Positions 34,270 to 47,164 of a stretch of 64,000 nucleotides of DNA are shown here, piece after piece. The notes under the pieces were generated by a model that was given only the letters and a program-made list of their open reading frames with translations, was not told where the DNA came from and did not search any database. The DNA is from Chinchilla lanigera (taxonomy: Eukaryota; Chordata; Mammalia; Rodentia; Chinchillidae), in assembly GCF_000276665.1 (NCBI RefSeq), contig NW_004955427.1:3768561-3832560 (forward strand), in the 5' to 3' direction. Position 1 is the first letter of the stretch. Each line of letters begins with the position of its first letter. The position numbers and the translations under genes are program-made.

Positions 34270-34960
34270 GTACAAAGAAGGGCTAAATATCAGTCACCAG
34301 GGTAATTCAAACTGAAGTGCAATGAACTATAAACTGTACACTTCCTGGAATGATAAAATAATTTCTTCTTTTGTGTTGGCAAATATGTACAGCAATCAGA
34401 AGTCTCATTCACTGTAGAAGAAAAAATGTACAACTGTTTTGGAAACCACCTAGGCAGATTCTTATCAAATAAAATGTGCATTTAACATATGACCCAGAAA
34501 CTGCACCCCTAGTTATTTAACTAACAGAAAAGGAAATGTACGTCAACCCCAATATCTGCACAAGAATTATGATGGCTTGAATCATAATAGCCCCAAACTA
34601 GAAACACCCGCCTGGCAACAAATAACTAGATAAACAGATCATAGTATATTCATAGTGCTCAGTAACAAAAAGAATAAACTAATAATGCACACGAACACAA
34701 AGTCATACTAGATAAAAGAATCCAGACAGGAAAAATTTACACCGATTCCACCTGTGGTAAATTTCAGAAGAGAGAAAATTAATTTGTGGAGACAGCAGAT
34801 CAGTAATTTCTTGCATTCTGGGGCTTGACTACAAGGGCTTAGTAGCAAATGCTTTGTGATGATAAAAATGTTCTATATCTACATTATGTTAATATTTACC
34901 TAAGAGTTCATATTTGTAATAATTAATTATAAATACATTACAAATGGACAAATTTTTACC
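34270..34960 (+). mobile_element. old L1M 3' end
   Basis: Contains decayed landmarks of the L1M ORF2 end and 3'UTR: catatgacccagaaactgca, then cccctagttatttaac, then aatcataatagccccaaact, then atagtatattcatagtgctc, then tccagacaggaaaa, and a gcagatcagtaatttcttgc stretch. Confidence 0.8.
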
Positions 34961-37900
34961 ATATTTAAATTATATTTTACTAAATTTGATTTAAAAGAGT
35001 CAAGCATTTCACCCTGATAAAAAGAACTTTCAAAATTTGTGTGAAATTATTGTCAACATTGGAATGAATTGATTTTTTGATTTGTAAGATATATAACAAT
35101 AATCTATAACTGCCATCATTTAATTATTTATAAAATTTTCCAGTTAATGGAGCCAGCACATTAAAAGCTATCATTTAACATTTCATAGGTTTATAGAAAC
35201 AAGTGATACTAATTTAGAATAATAGTCTTCATGATAATGGAGAATTTTGCTTCATAGTGTTGTGCAGAAGTACACGTTTAACTATGTGTACTTGTGTATA
35301 TTTTCCTTAAAATACCTATTAAATTTTGAGATGAATACAGATGCATTTTCAGCAGACTCTGAAAGTTTGTGTTTTTGAAGGAGGCAATAAAATTACCAAA
35401 TGTGGGCAGTGAACATTGACTAACATATTGGAAGTTACATGTGTATCATCAACAATGTAGATACAGAACACTTTCAGTATACGTATCATGAAGAAAGTCA
35501 GCTTTCGTTTTTTAAAAAAATGTGCACTTTTGTCTTTTTTAGTTCATTATCCATTAAATAGTTTATTTAAAAAAATCTAAAGTACATTACCAAGCAACAA
35601 AATAAACAGGCAGGCAATAAACTTCAAAACTCCTGTGGTTCTAGCTTTCAGACTACTCTGAATATCTGGCTGTTCCCCTCACATACTTCGCATATACCTA
35701 CTCTGTAGGTTTCCAAATTTCTGACACTCTATTTTGCATGATAGTGGGTGGTGTGCCAACCCCTTGGGGTCCTTGGGTGAAATCCAAGACTGGTTTTGTG
35801 TATGTACAAGTACGTTCTCACAGATCCCTGTGCTCATGAGTAGGACGTTTGGAGAAGTTGCTTTCTCTGAGAACAAAAGATCCAACTTTAACGTTCTGTT
35901 TTGCAGTGCCTGTGACACTCTGACACTTGTTTTCCCCATAATTCTGCTTTCCAAGGGAAGCTACTGTGTGTTGGTGAGGATCACATTGTTTTAAACTATG
36001 TCTCTCTGTGTGTCTCACTCTATTCCTGTAACTTGCTTGTTAGTTCTGAACAAATGGTAGCTATCCTTCCCTGTCAATATGTATATGATATCTGCTGTAT
36101 TTTATGGTTATACTAAAATTTTAAAAATCTATTATAAATTATTTATTTCTAAATTTTCAACATGTATAACCTGCAATGAATGAAAAAATGGACATAAGAA
36201 CTATTGAAGAGAAGCATTTTGTTGAAGTATTAGCTATATTATGAAAATCAAACATCCTATATTCTCCATAATGTCAAGAATGGCAGTCTTCTCTATTTGC
36301 CACTCTGAAATTATTTCTTTAGGGTAATTCGCCAAATCTGAAAAGAAAGGTTCTGCTGTATGTTCTTTATATTGATAACCATTAGTTTAATTATTGCAAA
36401 TACATGTCATTTGCTGTATGGAGCAAATGTACTTCTCCTTCTTTCTTTATTTCATGCCTCAGGGAAAGTGATCAGAAACTCTCCCGCTGAAATGCCCTAA
36501 GAATATTCAATGACAGTAGGAAAAGCTGGGTTTTCTGTGCCTAAGGCTTTACCACTTTTGCTGAGAAGTCAGATCAGAAAGATTGTAGCCTAAGAGGTTT
36601 TCTATATGATTCCTGTACAACTTCAGATTCCACTTGCTTTGAGGGGCTCGTTAGGAACCATTGTAATGTGTGCCTGGAAGGAGAGAATTGACGGTTACTT
36701 TGATAACAAGGGCTGACAGTTTGGATTTGGGCTGTTTCAGTGCTGTTGCTTTAGCATTCAGCCTGATACTTTCCAGAAGCTGCCTGTCAGCATTAATTTG
36801 TAGACTGTAGACCTACCCAGGAGGTTGTGATGTGGTTGTGCTTTCTCTGACCACTGTCCTGCCTTACGCCCTCCAATCCTCGGTGCAGCTATTATCTCTC
36901 GCCGTATATTGTAACAAGGAGTCCAAGAGGATTTTGCTCTGCTTGGGCACTCAGTGCTTCTACCCAATTGGACACTCTGCTTCTACCCAATTCAGTTTGA
37001 AATCTCAACGATTTTGCAAGCTTTTTCCTATCTCCATACATCATCCTGGGGGCTGATTCCTGTGAGGACTTCTGTCTTCTTTCTGTCTTTCAAATTTCTT
37101 TTGTCTTCAGCTTCTCGTTATAGTCTATCTTTTTTCCTTGAACTTCCAATCAGTATCAAATAAAAAAAATCCAGACTTAGGTTAGGAGAGACTTTATTCT
37201 AAATAAGGAAAGAGATTTTTGCATGCACCAAAAGAGGAAGCTATGAGTTTTATTGAAAATAATAACAGAAAGCTTATGATGCACGTCAATTGTAAGGGGA
37301 CAGTGAATGGAAATCCAAATGGTGGTTCCCATCTGGATCTTATGTACATAAGCAGAGTGTAGGAAGGGCAATTGTTTAAAAGGAAATGAGTTCAAAAAAG
37401 TTCAAAAGGAACTGGTTATATTGAATTTCTAATGCTTTTTTGAGTCCAGCTGAAGTCCAAGTCCAAAAGTAGGAAGGAGCCATTAGAGTGACTAGCATAG
37501 CCCTTACATCCTAAAGGGAAGACACTTTATCTCTCTATTCTCTTCTCAAACTTTTACCTTTGTGTTTTCACTTATGTTTCTAAGGTTAAACATCTACCGA
37601 TTAGCCAGTTACTTGAGTTACCTCTTCTATCTGACCCTATCCTTTAGCTGATCTGTCTACTAAGAGTAACTAAACTAAGCTACTACTGTCCCCCCATGTG
37701 AAGAAGTGTCCCCAACTTTCATGGGGGAAAAAGAGGCAAAGTTCACTCTGGCTACTTTCCACTGAGTGGGGTGAGTGTAGGGGCCAGCAGTCAGGGTTTT
37801 TTTTTGGAGAAATAATCTAAGGAGCCCCCAGTAGAGGGGAGGTTGGGTTCACAAGCTATGGACTCTCTTCAGAGGGTTGGTCTCATAGACCTCAGTAAAA

Positions 37901-40182
37901 CATTAAGTCAGAATTTATTGTTGGTTTTATTTTCATAACCATTTGGAGTTTGACATTTTCTAGGCAAGAAGAAACAATTTTTTTTTTTTATTAAGTGAAG
38001 TAGCCAAGTCTAGAGACTATTTAAGCAATTGGAGTATATTTTATAATCAACTGGGTTCTAGTTTTATCTACTTATCAAGGTTTTCTTTAAGTGTAATATT
38101 TTTATGGTTTAAAACTTTTTTTCTACCTGATGTGATTATTTATCCAAAGAAAATAGGTTTCCTTTATTGGTGAGCAAGCTCCCCTAGCTTTGGCCATAAG
38201 AAGACAGAGGGCTCTGTGGTTTTGAAGAACTGTTTTGACTAAATAATTTAAAGACCATTGCTGAGCATGTGTGGCTCCTACCACTGTGATTTTCTAGGCT
38301 CATACAGGTATAGCTAAAGATTGTATTGTTTAGAACCCCCTTTTCATATCTAGCTTTATTATTATTCTCTCTATATATGTCCTTTTGGTTATACTTTTCT
38401 GCTGGATGTTTAAGAACAAGGCAAAGTGAGACCAGTGTAATTTAAATTAACCTCTCCCTCAATATATATGTCCAGGTCAGTTAAGACTCTTCCAGGATTA
38501 TGTTTCTGGACCATGTTTCTGGAGCATCACACAGATCCTCTTAGCTCCTCTATCAGTGTCATATGCCAGGATGGGTAATGGTCTTGCTTGACTTTATGGC
38601 TCCCCGTGGAAGCATACAAGATGTATCTCTCTTTGGTGATGCTTATGTTAACACAGTGTACACTGGTTGACTGCTAGATACCTATCTACCTGCTCAGGAC
38701 ATTGGGTGACTCACCAAAGTTGTAGCTCCTTTAGAGAGGGTCCCTCATGTCCTAGGTTGCTGTTGACCTTGGAAGGTGAGGGCCAAAATATTCTCTATCC
38801 TCTTAGCCCAGTTGTCTTTTTAAGCTTTGGTCTCCAATCCTCAGTTCTTGAACATCCAGGAGGTCAGTTACACCAGTACTGAAGTGAAAGCAATAGGATT
38901 AATTATCACAATCTTATTTGCATTTGAGCACTTTGAAGTATACTTTGGCCAGAGAACTGTTATTTCTTTACCACTCATGGTTATTTTAGAAGTCAAATTC
39001 CTACAGAATATAAATAAATAATAGTTATAAAATTTTACATGAAAAATTTGCAATCAGGAGCAAACAGCATTTTAGCACAACAATTATGATGACACTACCT
39101 TAGAACTATTAGTGTTTTTTTTTTTTGTTATCATCTTTGAAATACATTGAAACCTCTATTCTAACAATTGGTTATCTCTAAGTAGAAGACATTAAATGGC
39201 ATACATAAATGCATACTTAAATCTGTTACCTTTTAATAAAATGTCTTTTAAGTAGAGTGTACTTGTTTATAGAGGTAATTCTTCGGTTATTAACAACCAT
39301 TCTCTAATCATTACAGTGATCCTCCCTATACTGCACAGTGTTTGGATATCTCTAATTGTTCTAACACAGTTACGTAATAATTACACAAGCATAAGCCTGA
39401 AAAGTTCACCATCATAAACAGCTTTAGCTTGGAAGTGATCAGTATGATAAACTGTTTTTTTAATTTTGCATCCTTAAAGGCCTTTGCACTTGAGTAACCC
39501 AAGTATATTTAATATACCATGAGGTTAGCAATAACTAGCATCACAGTGATATAGAAATCTTTACATACATTCACTTAGTCTTTATTCCTAAGGCAAAATT
39601 GAGATTGCTTTAACAGATTTACAATGGATAACTCTACTGTCAAGAATTAAAGACATCTTTAGACCTTTTATAAGTTTAGAAATTGGTGTTCACTACAAAT
39701 AAACTCATCATCCATTATACAAGTGCAACTCATTTATACAATAATAGAATGTCTAATCAAAGTCAATAGATGCAGATCAAGTTTTACATGGCTGGACCAA
39801 AGTTAAAGAGATGTCAATATTTTTATCCTTCTACCTGCTTAAGACCTAGCTGTAATGTGCGTTGTATAAAAGGAAACACTTTTTAGTTACTTTATATGTA
39901 TTAAATTTTTATAGTCATAGCTCTACAAACTTTAAAACTTATACTCACAGCATTTGTGTGTGTATATATACTTAGATATATGTACATTTTTGTATATAAT
40001 GTTCCTTCATATATGTCATAAACTAAAATAAAATTTATTTAACCAATCATAAACTGATTATTGATAAAATTTTATAAGCCAACATTTGAACAATCTTTAA
40101 CCTTTAGAACTCAGATTTTAGAAACCAAAGGCCTAACAATGAAAAACACAAGAAATTATCTCAGTAAAATATAAAAACTTTA
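34961..40182. other. long unassigned stretch, mostly AT-rich
   Basis: No gene or named repeat could be supported in about 5.2 kb. 36440-37160 and 38480-38900 are less AT-rich and look single-copy or derived from an unrecognised ERV. A small direct repeat, GCTTCTACCCAATT, occurs near 36956 and 36980. Open frames in 35679-37395 and 38667-39053 overlap on both strands and have no domain. Confidence 0.4.
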
Positions 40183-40196
40183 AAAAATCTCATTTT

Positions 40197-40366
40197 CACT
40201 GAGTATGGTGGTGCATGTCTGTAATCCCAGCACTCAGGAGGCTGAAGCAAGAGAATCATTGTAAATTCCAGACCAGCTTGGGCTACAAAGTGAGCTCAAG
40301 TCCAGCCTGAATTGCAAAGTGAGACCCTGTCTCAAAAAGACAAATATATAAATAAATAAATAAAAT
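40197..40366 (+). mobile_element. B1-like 7SL-derived SINE
   Basis: ggtggtgcatgtctgtaatc, then ccagcactcaggaggctgaa, the duplicated middle (gggctacaaagtgagctcaa, then gaattgcaaagtgagacc) and tgtctcaaaaagac with an AAAT-rich tail. A 13-14-bp duplication, AAAATCTCATTTT/AAAATCTCGTTTT, flanks it at 40184-40196 and 40367-40379. Confidence 0.95.
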
Positions 40367-40379
40367 AAAATCTCGTTTT

Positions 40380-41162
40380 GTAAGTCTAACCAAGAGCAGC
40401 TTACTATTTTAAGTAAAACCTCATTGCTTTAGGCATAGAAAACTTTTAGATTCTTTCTTATAGCCAATTTAATTACAAATCAGAATAATTTGCTTAGTAA
40501 CATTTGTTGCGGGTGTCCCACAGTAAGACTCTGGGAAAAAATTAGGAAATTCACCTGTCAGTGGAGAAAATTGAATAGAACTTCTGTAGTAAAGTCTGAG
40601 GGTTGAAAGAACCCCAGTGTGGAGTTTTATCCAGCAGCTCCCAAAGCTCAATGGTCTTTATTTATTTATGTTGACAGTTACTCTAGACACTTTATGAGAA
40701 CAAAATGAAATCATAGTAGTTAACATTTTTAAAAGATATATATATATATATATCTTAACTAAACAAAACCTCAAGTTATTGTATACACTCAGTAATAGAC
40801 ATTGCATTTATAAAACCAGTTTTTAAATATTATCTTGATTGGCTAATAACCTGGATAGAAATGTCACTAACTTTAAAATATATCTTTCTCTTATTAACCA
40901 ATTTAAACGAATCCTATTGTTAAGCCATGTGAACAATAAGCATCTGAGCTAATATTACGAGTACATTTATCTATAAGACAACATAAACAGAACTTGTGGA
41001 GGATAAGAAATACATAAAAAGTTAATAAACAAAAACATACATATTAACCTAACTCATATATAGTCTTTGTATGACCAGACTTTAAGGCTCTTATTTGTAA
41101 GTCTTATATAAGCCTTTAGCCTATCAACCCTCATCTGTAATGTTTTAAATGAGTTTGGCTAC
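40380..41162. other. unassigned AT-rich DNA with a short TA repeat
   Basis: A TA run lies at about 40737-40753. Nothing else recognised. Confidence 0.45.
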
Positions 41163-41167
41163 TCCCT

Positions 41168-41519
41168 TGTTATGGTAAATGTCACCCCAAATCCTCATGC
41201 AGTCATGGGGCAAGAGTCTAGAGTTCTTGGTTGATCCATGGTCCAATGATGAGTTTACGGGCATGAGTACTACATCCACCCTGAGACAGGCAGTTTGCAT
41301 AAAATATAAGGCAGGAAAAGAGCCTGCTGTATGTTGCTCCTCCCTTTTTGCTCTTGTTGCTTTTGTTATCTTTCTCTGCCATGAACTGTTATCCTCTGCC
41401 ATGCGCCACCCTGCCTTGGAGCCAATCGAGTGTGGACTAAAACCTCCACAAACAGTGAGCTAAATAAACCTTTCCTTCCTTAATTTTGTTTCAACAATGA
41501 AAAAAAAGTAACCAAGACA
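41168..41519 (+). mobile_element. solo MaLR LTR
   Basis: It begins tgttatggtaaatgtcaccc and ends with gtgtggactaaaacctccac, then taaataaacctttccttcct and aaagtaaccaagaca. The flanks TCCCT (41163-41167) and CCCCT (41520-41524) are a likely 5-bp duplication with one change. Same family as 25.2 and 48.7 kb. Confidence 0.9.
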
Positions 41520-41524
41520 CCCCT

Positions 41525-42099
41525 GAAAAACCTATCCAACATGTTTTCTGTGGAAAGTCTCAAAAAAGTCAGAATTTTACAAGGGAAAAAGTAAAGAGGA
41601 AAAATGAAATGATATGAGCTAAAAAAAAATCTTTAATGAAGCAACTGCATGTACTTAAACCAGTTATTAAAACAGATCAACAGACAAACAGACATGAAGA
41701 CATATAGAACACATAAAACAATTATGTTTAATCAGAGTATACTTAGGTATACGGACCATGGTGAATTATAATAAACTTTTCATATTCTTAGATTTATAAT
41801 TCTTAGTAGACTAGTCAGAACCTCCCCTGGGTGTTTTATAATACTTTTTAGGTGAATCATAACTGAGATCTCTTGAGAGATCAGAGAGAGAAGCTCTTTT
41901 ATGCTGGTGGAGGCATGGACTATTTTAAGAAGGATCTTAGGTTGATGGTTTACTTTAATATTTGGATAATTTGCTACCACAGTAGAGGATCCTCACAGCC
42001 CTCTGTGTTAGACTCATGGAGGTAAACTGTGGAAACTGCCTCTTTGATAGTCACCTGTTGTTACTCATGTAAATGTTTCTTCCAAATAAACAAAGTATT
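41525..42099. other. unassigned AT-rich DNA
   Basis: Nothing recognised with confidence. Confidence 0.4.
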
Positions 42100-42114
42100 A
42101 AAAGTATAGTGTTG

Positions 42115-42223
42115 GGCTGGGGATTTAGCTCAGCGGCAAAGCGCCTGCCTTGCAAGCGCAAGGTCGTGAGTTTGGTTCCCGGTACCGGAGAAAAACCAAA
42201 ACAAAAAAAAAAAAAAAAAAAAT
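42115..42223 (+). mobile_element. ID-type SINE (least diverged copy)
   Basis: Full ID body (ggctggggatttagctcagc, then gcgcctgccttgcaagcgca, then ggtcgtgagtttggttcccg) with an A-rich tail. A perfect 15-bp duplication, AAAAGTATAGTGTTG, lies at 42100-42114 and 42224-42238. Confidence 0.96.
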
Positions 42224-42539
42224 AAAAGTATAGTGTTGTAATTTATATGTTTTCCTCTGATAACCACTTTTCCCATTTCCCAGGGTGTACTCCTACCAAG
42301 TATGGGTATAGAAAGAGACGGCGCAATGTTTCTTTAAAGTCTGAGAGCCAAAGAGGTCCCTGGGTTTTAGTATGCATTCCACAGAAGTGTGGGAATGCCA
42401 ACCTGTGTGTCCCATTCTGAAAAACAAGCAGAGAGTGATATTCTCCTTTACCTGCCTATTTTAGCCATATATATTTTTCTTCTTTATTTTTTCTGGGTTA
42501 GATCTACCATTATCTTGGTTCATGTTTTCCTTTCACAAA

Positions 42540-43110
42540 AGTCACATTTTAAATAACTTTTTATGAGAAAGTGGTTGGGAGGTGCATTTTTTGAGTCTGA
42601 AATGTCTCCATTCTGTACCCCTTTATGTAATCAGTAATCTAAATAGGTGCAGAAGTCTAGCTACAAATCATCTTTCTTCATAAGTCTGAAGGTGTTGCTT
42701 CAGAGCAATGGCTATTAAGCATTCAAAGTTATTGTTGACCTTTCTACTGTAATTTTCTTGCTACTTCTTTGTGGGTGATTTTGTTTTCTTCTGGATTGCT
42801 TTTAAAATGTTTTAACACCCAATGTTCCAATATTTGACTTGAATTTTCCTAGGTTTGGGTCTCTATTCATCTATCTTGCAGGGCTCTTGATGGTTATTTC
42901 AGTTCTAAATGTTATTTCTATAATAACTTCCTCTCTTTTTTTAGTCTTTTTTCCTGAAAATCTTATTTATTGGATATTAGACTTTTGAACTGATCTGTTA
43001 TGTCTCATATGGAAAGATCCTAGGTCTTTTTTTCTTCAACTTTCTTTTTCCTTAATTCATAAATTTATAATTTGATTTACTGTATTTTTATTTCCAAAGA
43101 GTAGTATACC
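42540..43110 (-). mobile_element. old L1M/HAL1-type LINE fragment
   Basis: Antisense pieces typical of old L1 ORF1-side sequence: cttgaattttcctaggtttg, then ggctcttgatggttatttca, then gaactgatctgttatgtctc. Highly diverged. Confidence 0.5.
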
Positions 43111-44055
43111 ATTTTATATTATTTATATTTAGCTGTATAAAGATACTATTATATGCTTATTAGTATTATAACTTATCATTATTATATATTAATTTTATTC
43201 TCCGTTGCCTGAATTAGCTGTTTCTTTTTATTTGGGAGTAAATTTTTTTCCCCATTGCACTTTGTCTTTCTTATATTGTTGGCTTCCTTCAAAAGTGTGT
43301 AACTTTTGATAATCTATTCATATTTACAAATGAAACAGTAGGAAACAAACACTAGTCCATGAAAGGAGTTTAAATGTTTTCATTGGAAGCATAATTTCAG
43401 AGAATTGAGTGGGGAACTGGCTCCTTCTCTGGGTGACTCTGCACATGCAGGGTGTCTCTGGGACTTTTTGGTTTCTTTGTGGAGGAAACTTCTGATTTAT
43501 GGCCTTGGAGAAGTTTAGTTAGTGAGTTTTGACCTTTAGTTGTGAAATTAATTTTGTATATACAAATATTCCATATACATCCCTGTTTTCAGCATCTGTT
43601 TTTCAGTTTTTCCTATTATTAGTTCATGTTTGCAGTTCATAATGGCTGTATTCATTGTGGGGAGTTGGTACACATTCACACTATAGTAGGTTAGTAATTT
43701 TGAGTAGGTAGTCAGGTCAATCTAAGGATAAGGTATGATAAAAGAAACTAGTGCATGGGTTCAGAGCTAATCAAGCAGCTAGTTAAGTTTAGATATATAA
43801 AAGAAAGCATAAGTACAAAAGATAAAAGTTAGGATGAGAATGCACAGATAAGGACCTTCCTTCCAAGAAATCTCTATCTGCAGTAGGGTAAGTCAGTTAA
43901 CAGCTGTTCTGCATCTCTAATTTCTAGAAAAGTAGAAGTGGAAAACAATCAGTTTCTTTTGAACTCATTTCCTTTAAAAGAAACCTTTCCTGCTTTCTGC
44001 TAATTTATATAAGAGCAGGACAAGGAACACAATTTGGACATCAGTTCAGAATCCC
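43111..44055. other. unassigned AT-rich DNA
   Basis: Nothing recognised. Confidence 0.4.
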
Positions 44056-44059
44056 TTTG

Positions 44060-44640
44060 TTACAGGCAGCTGATATGATAGGCAGTCAGACAGGGCCAGG
44101 CCCTGGAAGGAGCCAATATGGAAGACAAGATACTTTGCAAATGGGAAAGTACTTGCTGGGGGCCAGACCTCAAGATAAAAGATTTAAAAAATGCACCCAC
44201 ATACCTCACTAAGGATGGACATCAGGCATTGGTATTCTAAATAAGTAGTGATCACCCTGAAGAGTCACCCACCCAACCCTTTACAGGAAAAGCCCCTGTG
44301 CTGTATTCATGCCCACTGGCTACATGACTCATTTACCCATTTGATACTGATTTAATCAATTTTACCTCAACAATTATACTTGTAATCTTATTGGCTGACC
44401 ATAATTTTGTCCCACCTCATGCCCACCTTGTGATTTCCCATTTCTCCCCACCTTGGGCCCACCTCACCTCGTGGTTTTGCTGTATAAAAATCCCTGGAAA
44501 AGACAGGTTCCCGGGGCAACCTGTTTGGGCCCCCCCTTTTGTCCCTTTCTCAGACAGAAGCTTTCTTTCCCTCAATAAATATATTCTTCTCCTAACCTCT
44601 GTTGTTCCTGAAATTCATTCGTAGATTTTAGAGAACATGA
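44060..44640 (+). mobile_element. solo LTR of an ERV, probably class I
   Basis: A promoter-like TATAAAAA at 44483-44490 is followed by a C/T-rich R-like region and an AATAAA signal at 44574-44579. The upstream part is a GC-richer U3-like segment with repeated tgcccaccttg and gggcccacctcacctc elements. No gag, pol or env sequence follows. Edges are approximate, since I could not find a matching flanking duplication. Confidence 0.6.
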
Positions 44641-45165
44641 ACTCAGGTTCGTGTTGTTTGAGGTTGGGAATTTCTTCCTCTGTATCACCCTGGTGCAGGA
44701 TCTCTACCATGAGCTTTTTTCTTCGTATTTCCAATTAAAAATTTTCCTAACTATCTCCTTTTGGTTTGCAACATCATTCATTAACTTTATAAAGCCACAA
44801 GCTTGGTTTGTATAGAGTTAACTGTTTCAATAACACACCCCCTTTTAATGTCTATTTTAACCCTTGTTTTCCTAAGTACTTCACTGTTTCTCAGAGTGTG
44901 TCTCTTGGGACTCTTCAGGGGAGTGGTTTCCATTATCTGCATAGTTTTTCCTGAGTGACCCAGGGCAGGCTTCCTCTGTCTCCCCCACTGAGTTTTAGAC
45001 CTTCCCAAACTACCAGACGCTCAGTGAGAGGTGGTCTCCAGTCTCTCCTTCTTGAGTCCTTTTACTTAGGATTCATACATTTTTTTAAAAAGAATTACCC
45101 TACGTTTATTTATTGAGGTCTTGTAAGAGACAGGAGATAACAGCAGTGACTCTTGTACTTCTAAT
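44641..45165. other. unassigned DNA
   Basis: Nothing recognised. A short minus frame at 44787-45008 lacks domain support. Confidence 0.4.
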
Positions 45166-45169
45166 GTGC

Positions 45170-45610
45170 TGGTCTTAGTTTTCTCATTGCTAAGATTAAA
45201 TACCTGACACCTGAAGTTAAAGGAGAAAAGGGTTACTTTGGCTCAAAGTTTGTACAGGTTTCAGTCCGTAGTTGGCTGGCTCCAACCCAGGGAGGAATGG
45301 CAGAGGGCATCACAGAAGAGGAACAGCCCACAGCAGAGCGGGAGATACAAGCAGCACCAGCAAGCCTCCCTTTCCCTTTTATCCCGCCGTGCGTCCAGGG
45401 CATTTGAGCAGTTCCATCCTCACCCAGGATGGGTCCTCCCACTGTCCACACTCAGGGTGAGCCTTCCCATTATCCATCCCCCAGAACTATGATAAACCAG
45501 TTAGCACACTCATCTGGTAACACACACCCTTATTCCCGGTATCACACACCCATGATCCGGCCAGGGCCACCTACGAGCATATGAAGCTCTCAGGGGACAT
45601 TCTGAGCTTT
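45170..45610 (-). mobile_element. solo MaLR LTR
   Basis: Antisense LTR: cttagttttctcattgctaag, then aaatacctgacacctgaagtt, then caggtttcagtccgtagttgg, ending near ctctcaggggacattctgag. Same family as 33.3 and 58.0 kb. Right edge approximate. Confidence 0.85.
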
Positions 45611-46010
45611 CCAAAGCTTTGTTCTGTGAGAGTCACCAATCTTCCTGATCGAGGTCATAACCTGAAACATTGGAATTTATCATACAGTCCTCTTTACATA
45701 GATCCATCCAGGAAATTACAGTCTAACCTTGCAAATGGAAGTTGTGAAGAGTGAAAAGTACATCACTCAAAAGTCTGCTGCTTTGGCATAAAGAGTATTC
45801 TGAATTAAGGACCCCTTAAAAAATAAAAATTACAAGATGACACTGAGCTTCATTGTCTTACCTAAAAGCAGACGGCACTTCTATATAAGAAATGTGTTCT
45901 AGATGTCTTCCATGTACCGAAAAGCAAAAGAGATTTCATCAATAAGAATGGAAAGCTGAAATAGTGGAAAATCAGCAGACTTTGTTAAACTGTCCTCTTC
46001 TTTGTAATGT
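45611..46010. other. unassigned DNA
   Basis: Nothing recognised. Confidence 0.4.
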
Positions 46011-46022
46011 CAAAAGCCAGTT

Positions 46023-46201
46023 TAGGGGCTGGGGATTTAGCTCAGGGGCAAAGGGTCTCCCTGGCAAGCACAAGGTCGTGAGTTAGATTCCTGGTACTGG
46101 AAGAAAAACAGAAAAAGAAGAAGAAGAAGAAGAAGAAGAAGAAGAAGAAGAAGAAGAAGAAGAAGAAGAAGAAGAAGAAGAAGAAGAAGAAGAAGAAGAA
46201 G
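46023..46201 (+). mobile_element. ID-type SINE with an expanded AAG tail
   Basis: ID body (ggggctggggatttagctca, then ccctggcaagcacaaggtcg) is followed by gaagaaaaacagaaa and then a pure AAG run. The duplication AAAGCCAGTT lies at 46013-46022 and 46202-46211, outside the AAG run. The run is therefore the SINE tail, not a neighbouring repeat. Confidence 0.95.
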
Positions 46202-46203
46202 AA
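46115..46203 (+). repeat. AAG/GAA trinucleotide repeat, about 29-30 units
   Basis: Uninterrupted purine trinucleotide run grown from the A-rich tail of the ID SINE. Long GAA tracts can form triplex DNA and are often length-polymorphic. Confidence 0.97.
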
Positions 46204-46211
46204 AGCCAGTT

Positions 46212-46925
46212 AACTACCCCAGCCCAAGCCCCTTTGTGTTGTCATTGTTTACATTTGTTATTCTTTGTATAATTTTGTATGTAAGTAATTGAATGTAGCT
46301 GCTGTTTTGAGACTTATATTTCCTTATGACAGTTCCCATGTCATGTAAAACTCATAGCCAATAAATTTACAAAAATTTCTCTTATTAATCTATCTTATGG
46401 GCCTATTCAAGACCCTAAGAGAATAGAGTTAGAATTTTGCAACCTCCTGCAGTTGTCTGTTGATTTTACTTAAAATATATGTAAGTCAGCATTTTATGTT
46501 TAATGTTAAAATCATTTGACATCCTGTGTGAATAGTCTGTAAATTCATAGCATTCAGGATCCTGGGACATTTTGTCACTCACATTCTCTTTAAATGTTCT
46601 CATCATGTAAAGAGGCAATATCCTGGGAGTAAGATGTCTTCAGCTGCAATAAATGTTTTTACTGTACTGTTGTTAAAGTACATGATTTGGTCACATTGCT
46701 CAATATCTTTTTGTTTACTGGAGAATTTGGATAAAAAAATAATTCATGAAGCCCTTTTATCATTAAGACTTCACAAATTTTAAATTCTAAATAAGTTAAC
46801 GTGCTTAGCCTCAATTCTGTGTAATTATACCAATGTCTAGTATACAGCGAATACTCCGTAATTTTAATGAATGAAAACAATAGGAAATTCAATTTATATT
46901 CATTCACTCAAGCGATCAATGAAAA
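46212..46925. other. mostly unassigned; possible MIR/L2 end near 46840-46880
   Basis: The gtatacagcgaatactccgta, then atgaatgaa stretch resembles the 3' end of MIR or L2. The rest is AT-rich and unassigned. Confidence 0.4.
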
Positions 46926-46929
46926 ATTT

Positions 46930-47130
46930 GATGGGGTGCATGGTATGTGCCAGGTACAATTCTAAGTTGGGAAAGAAGCTATGAATAGACACAGCATGAA
47001 AGTCTGCCTTCATGCAACATCCACTCTAGTGGGAAGGACATAATACAGAAGAATGTGTGTTAACAATTGTGATAGGTGCTACACAGGAGTAAAAACGTAA
47101 GAAGTGTAGGGGCGGTTAGAGGGGCAGAGG
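46930..47130 (+). mobile_element. LINE-2 3' end
   Basis: catggtatgtgccaggtaca, then attctaagttggg, then ccttcatgcaacatccactc, then tagtgggaaggacata and gataggtgctacacaggag match the classic L2 3' consensus in order. Confidence 0.8.
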
Positions 47131-47164
47131 CAGCACAGGGCGAGACCTGGCTTCTGACGACTGT

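Noticed and set aside
40735..40755. TA repeat as a possible origin or hairpin
   Set aside because: Short dinucleotide run, ordinary in AT-rich mammalian DNA.
42115..42190. tRNA-like sequence with A- and B-box resemblance
   Set aside because: It is the body of an ID SINE with an A tail and target duplications, not a functional tRNA gene. The same applies to the other ID copies.
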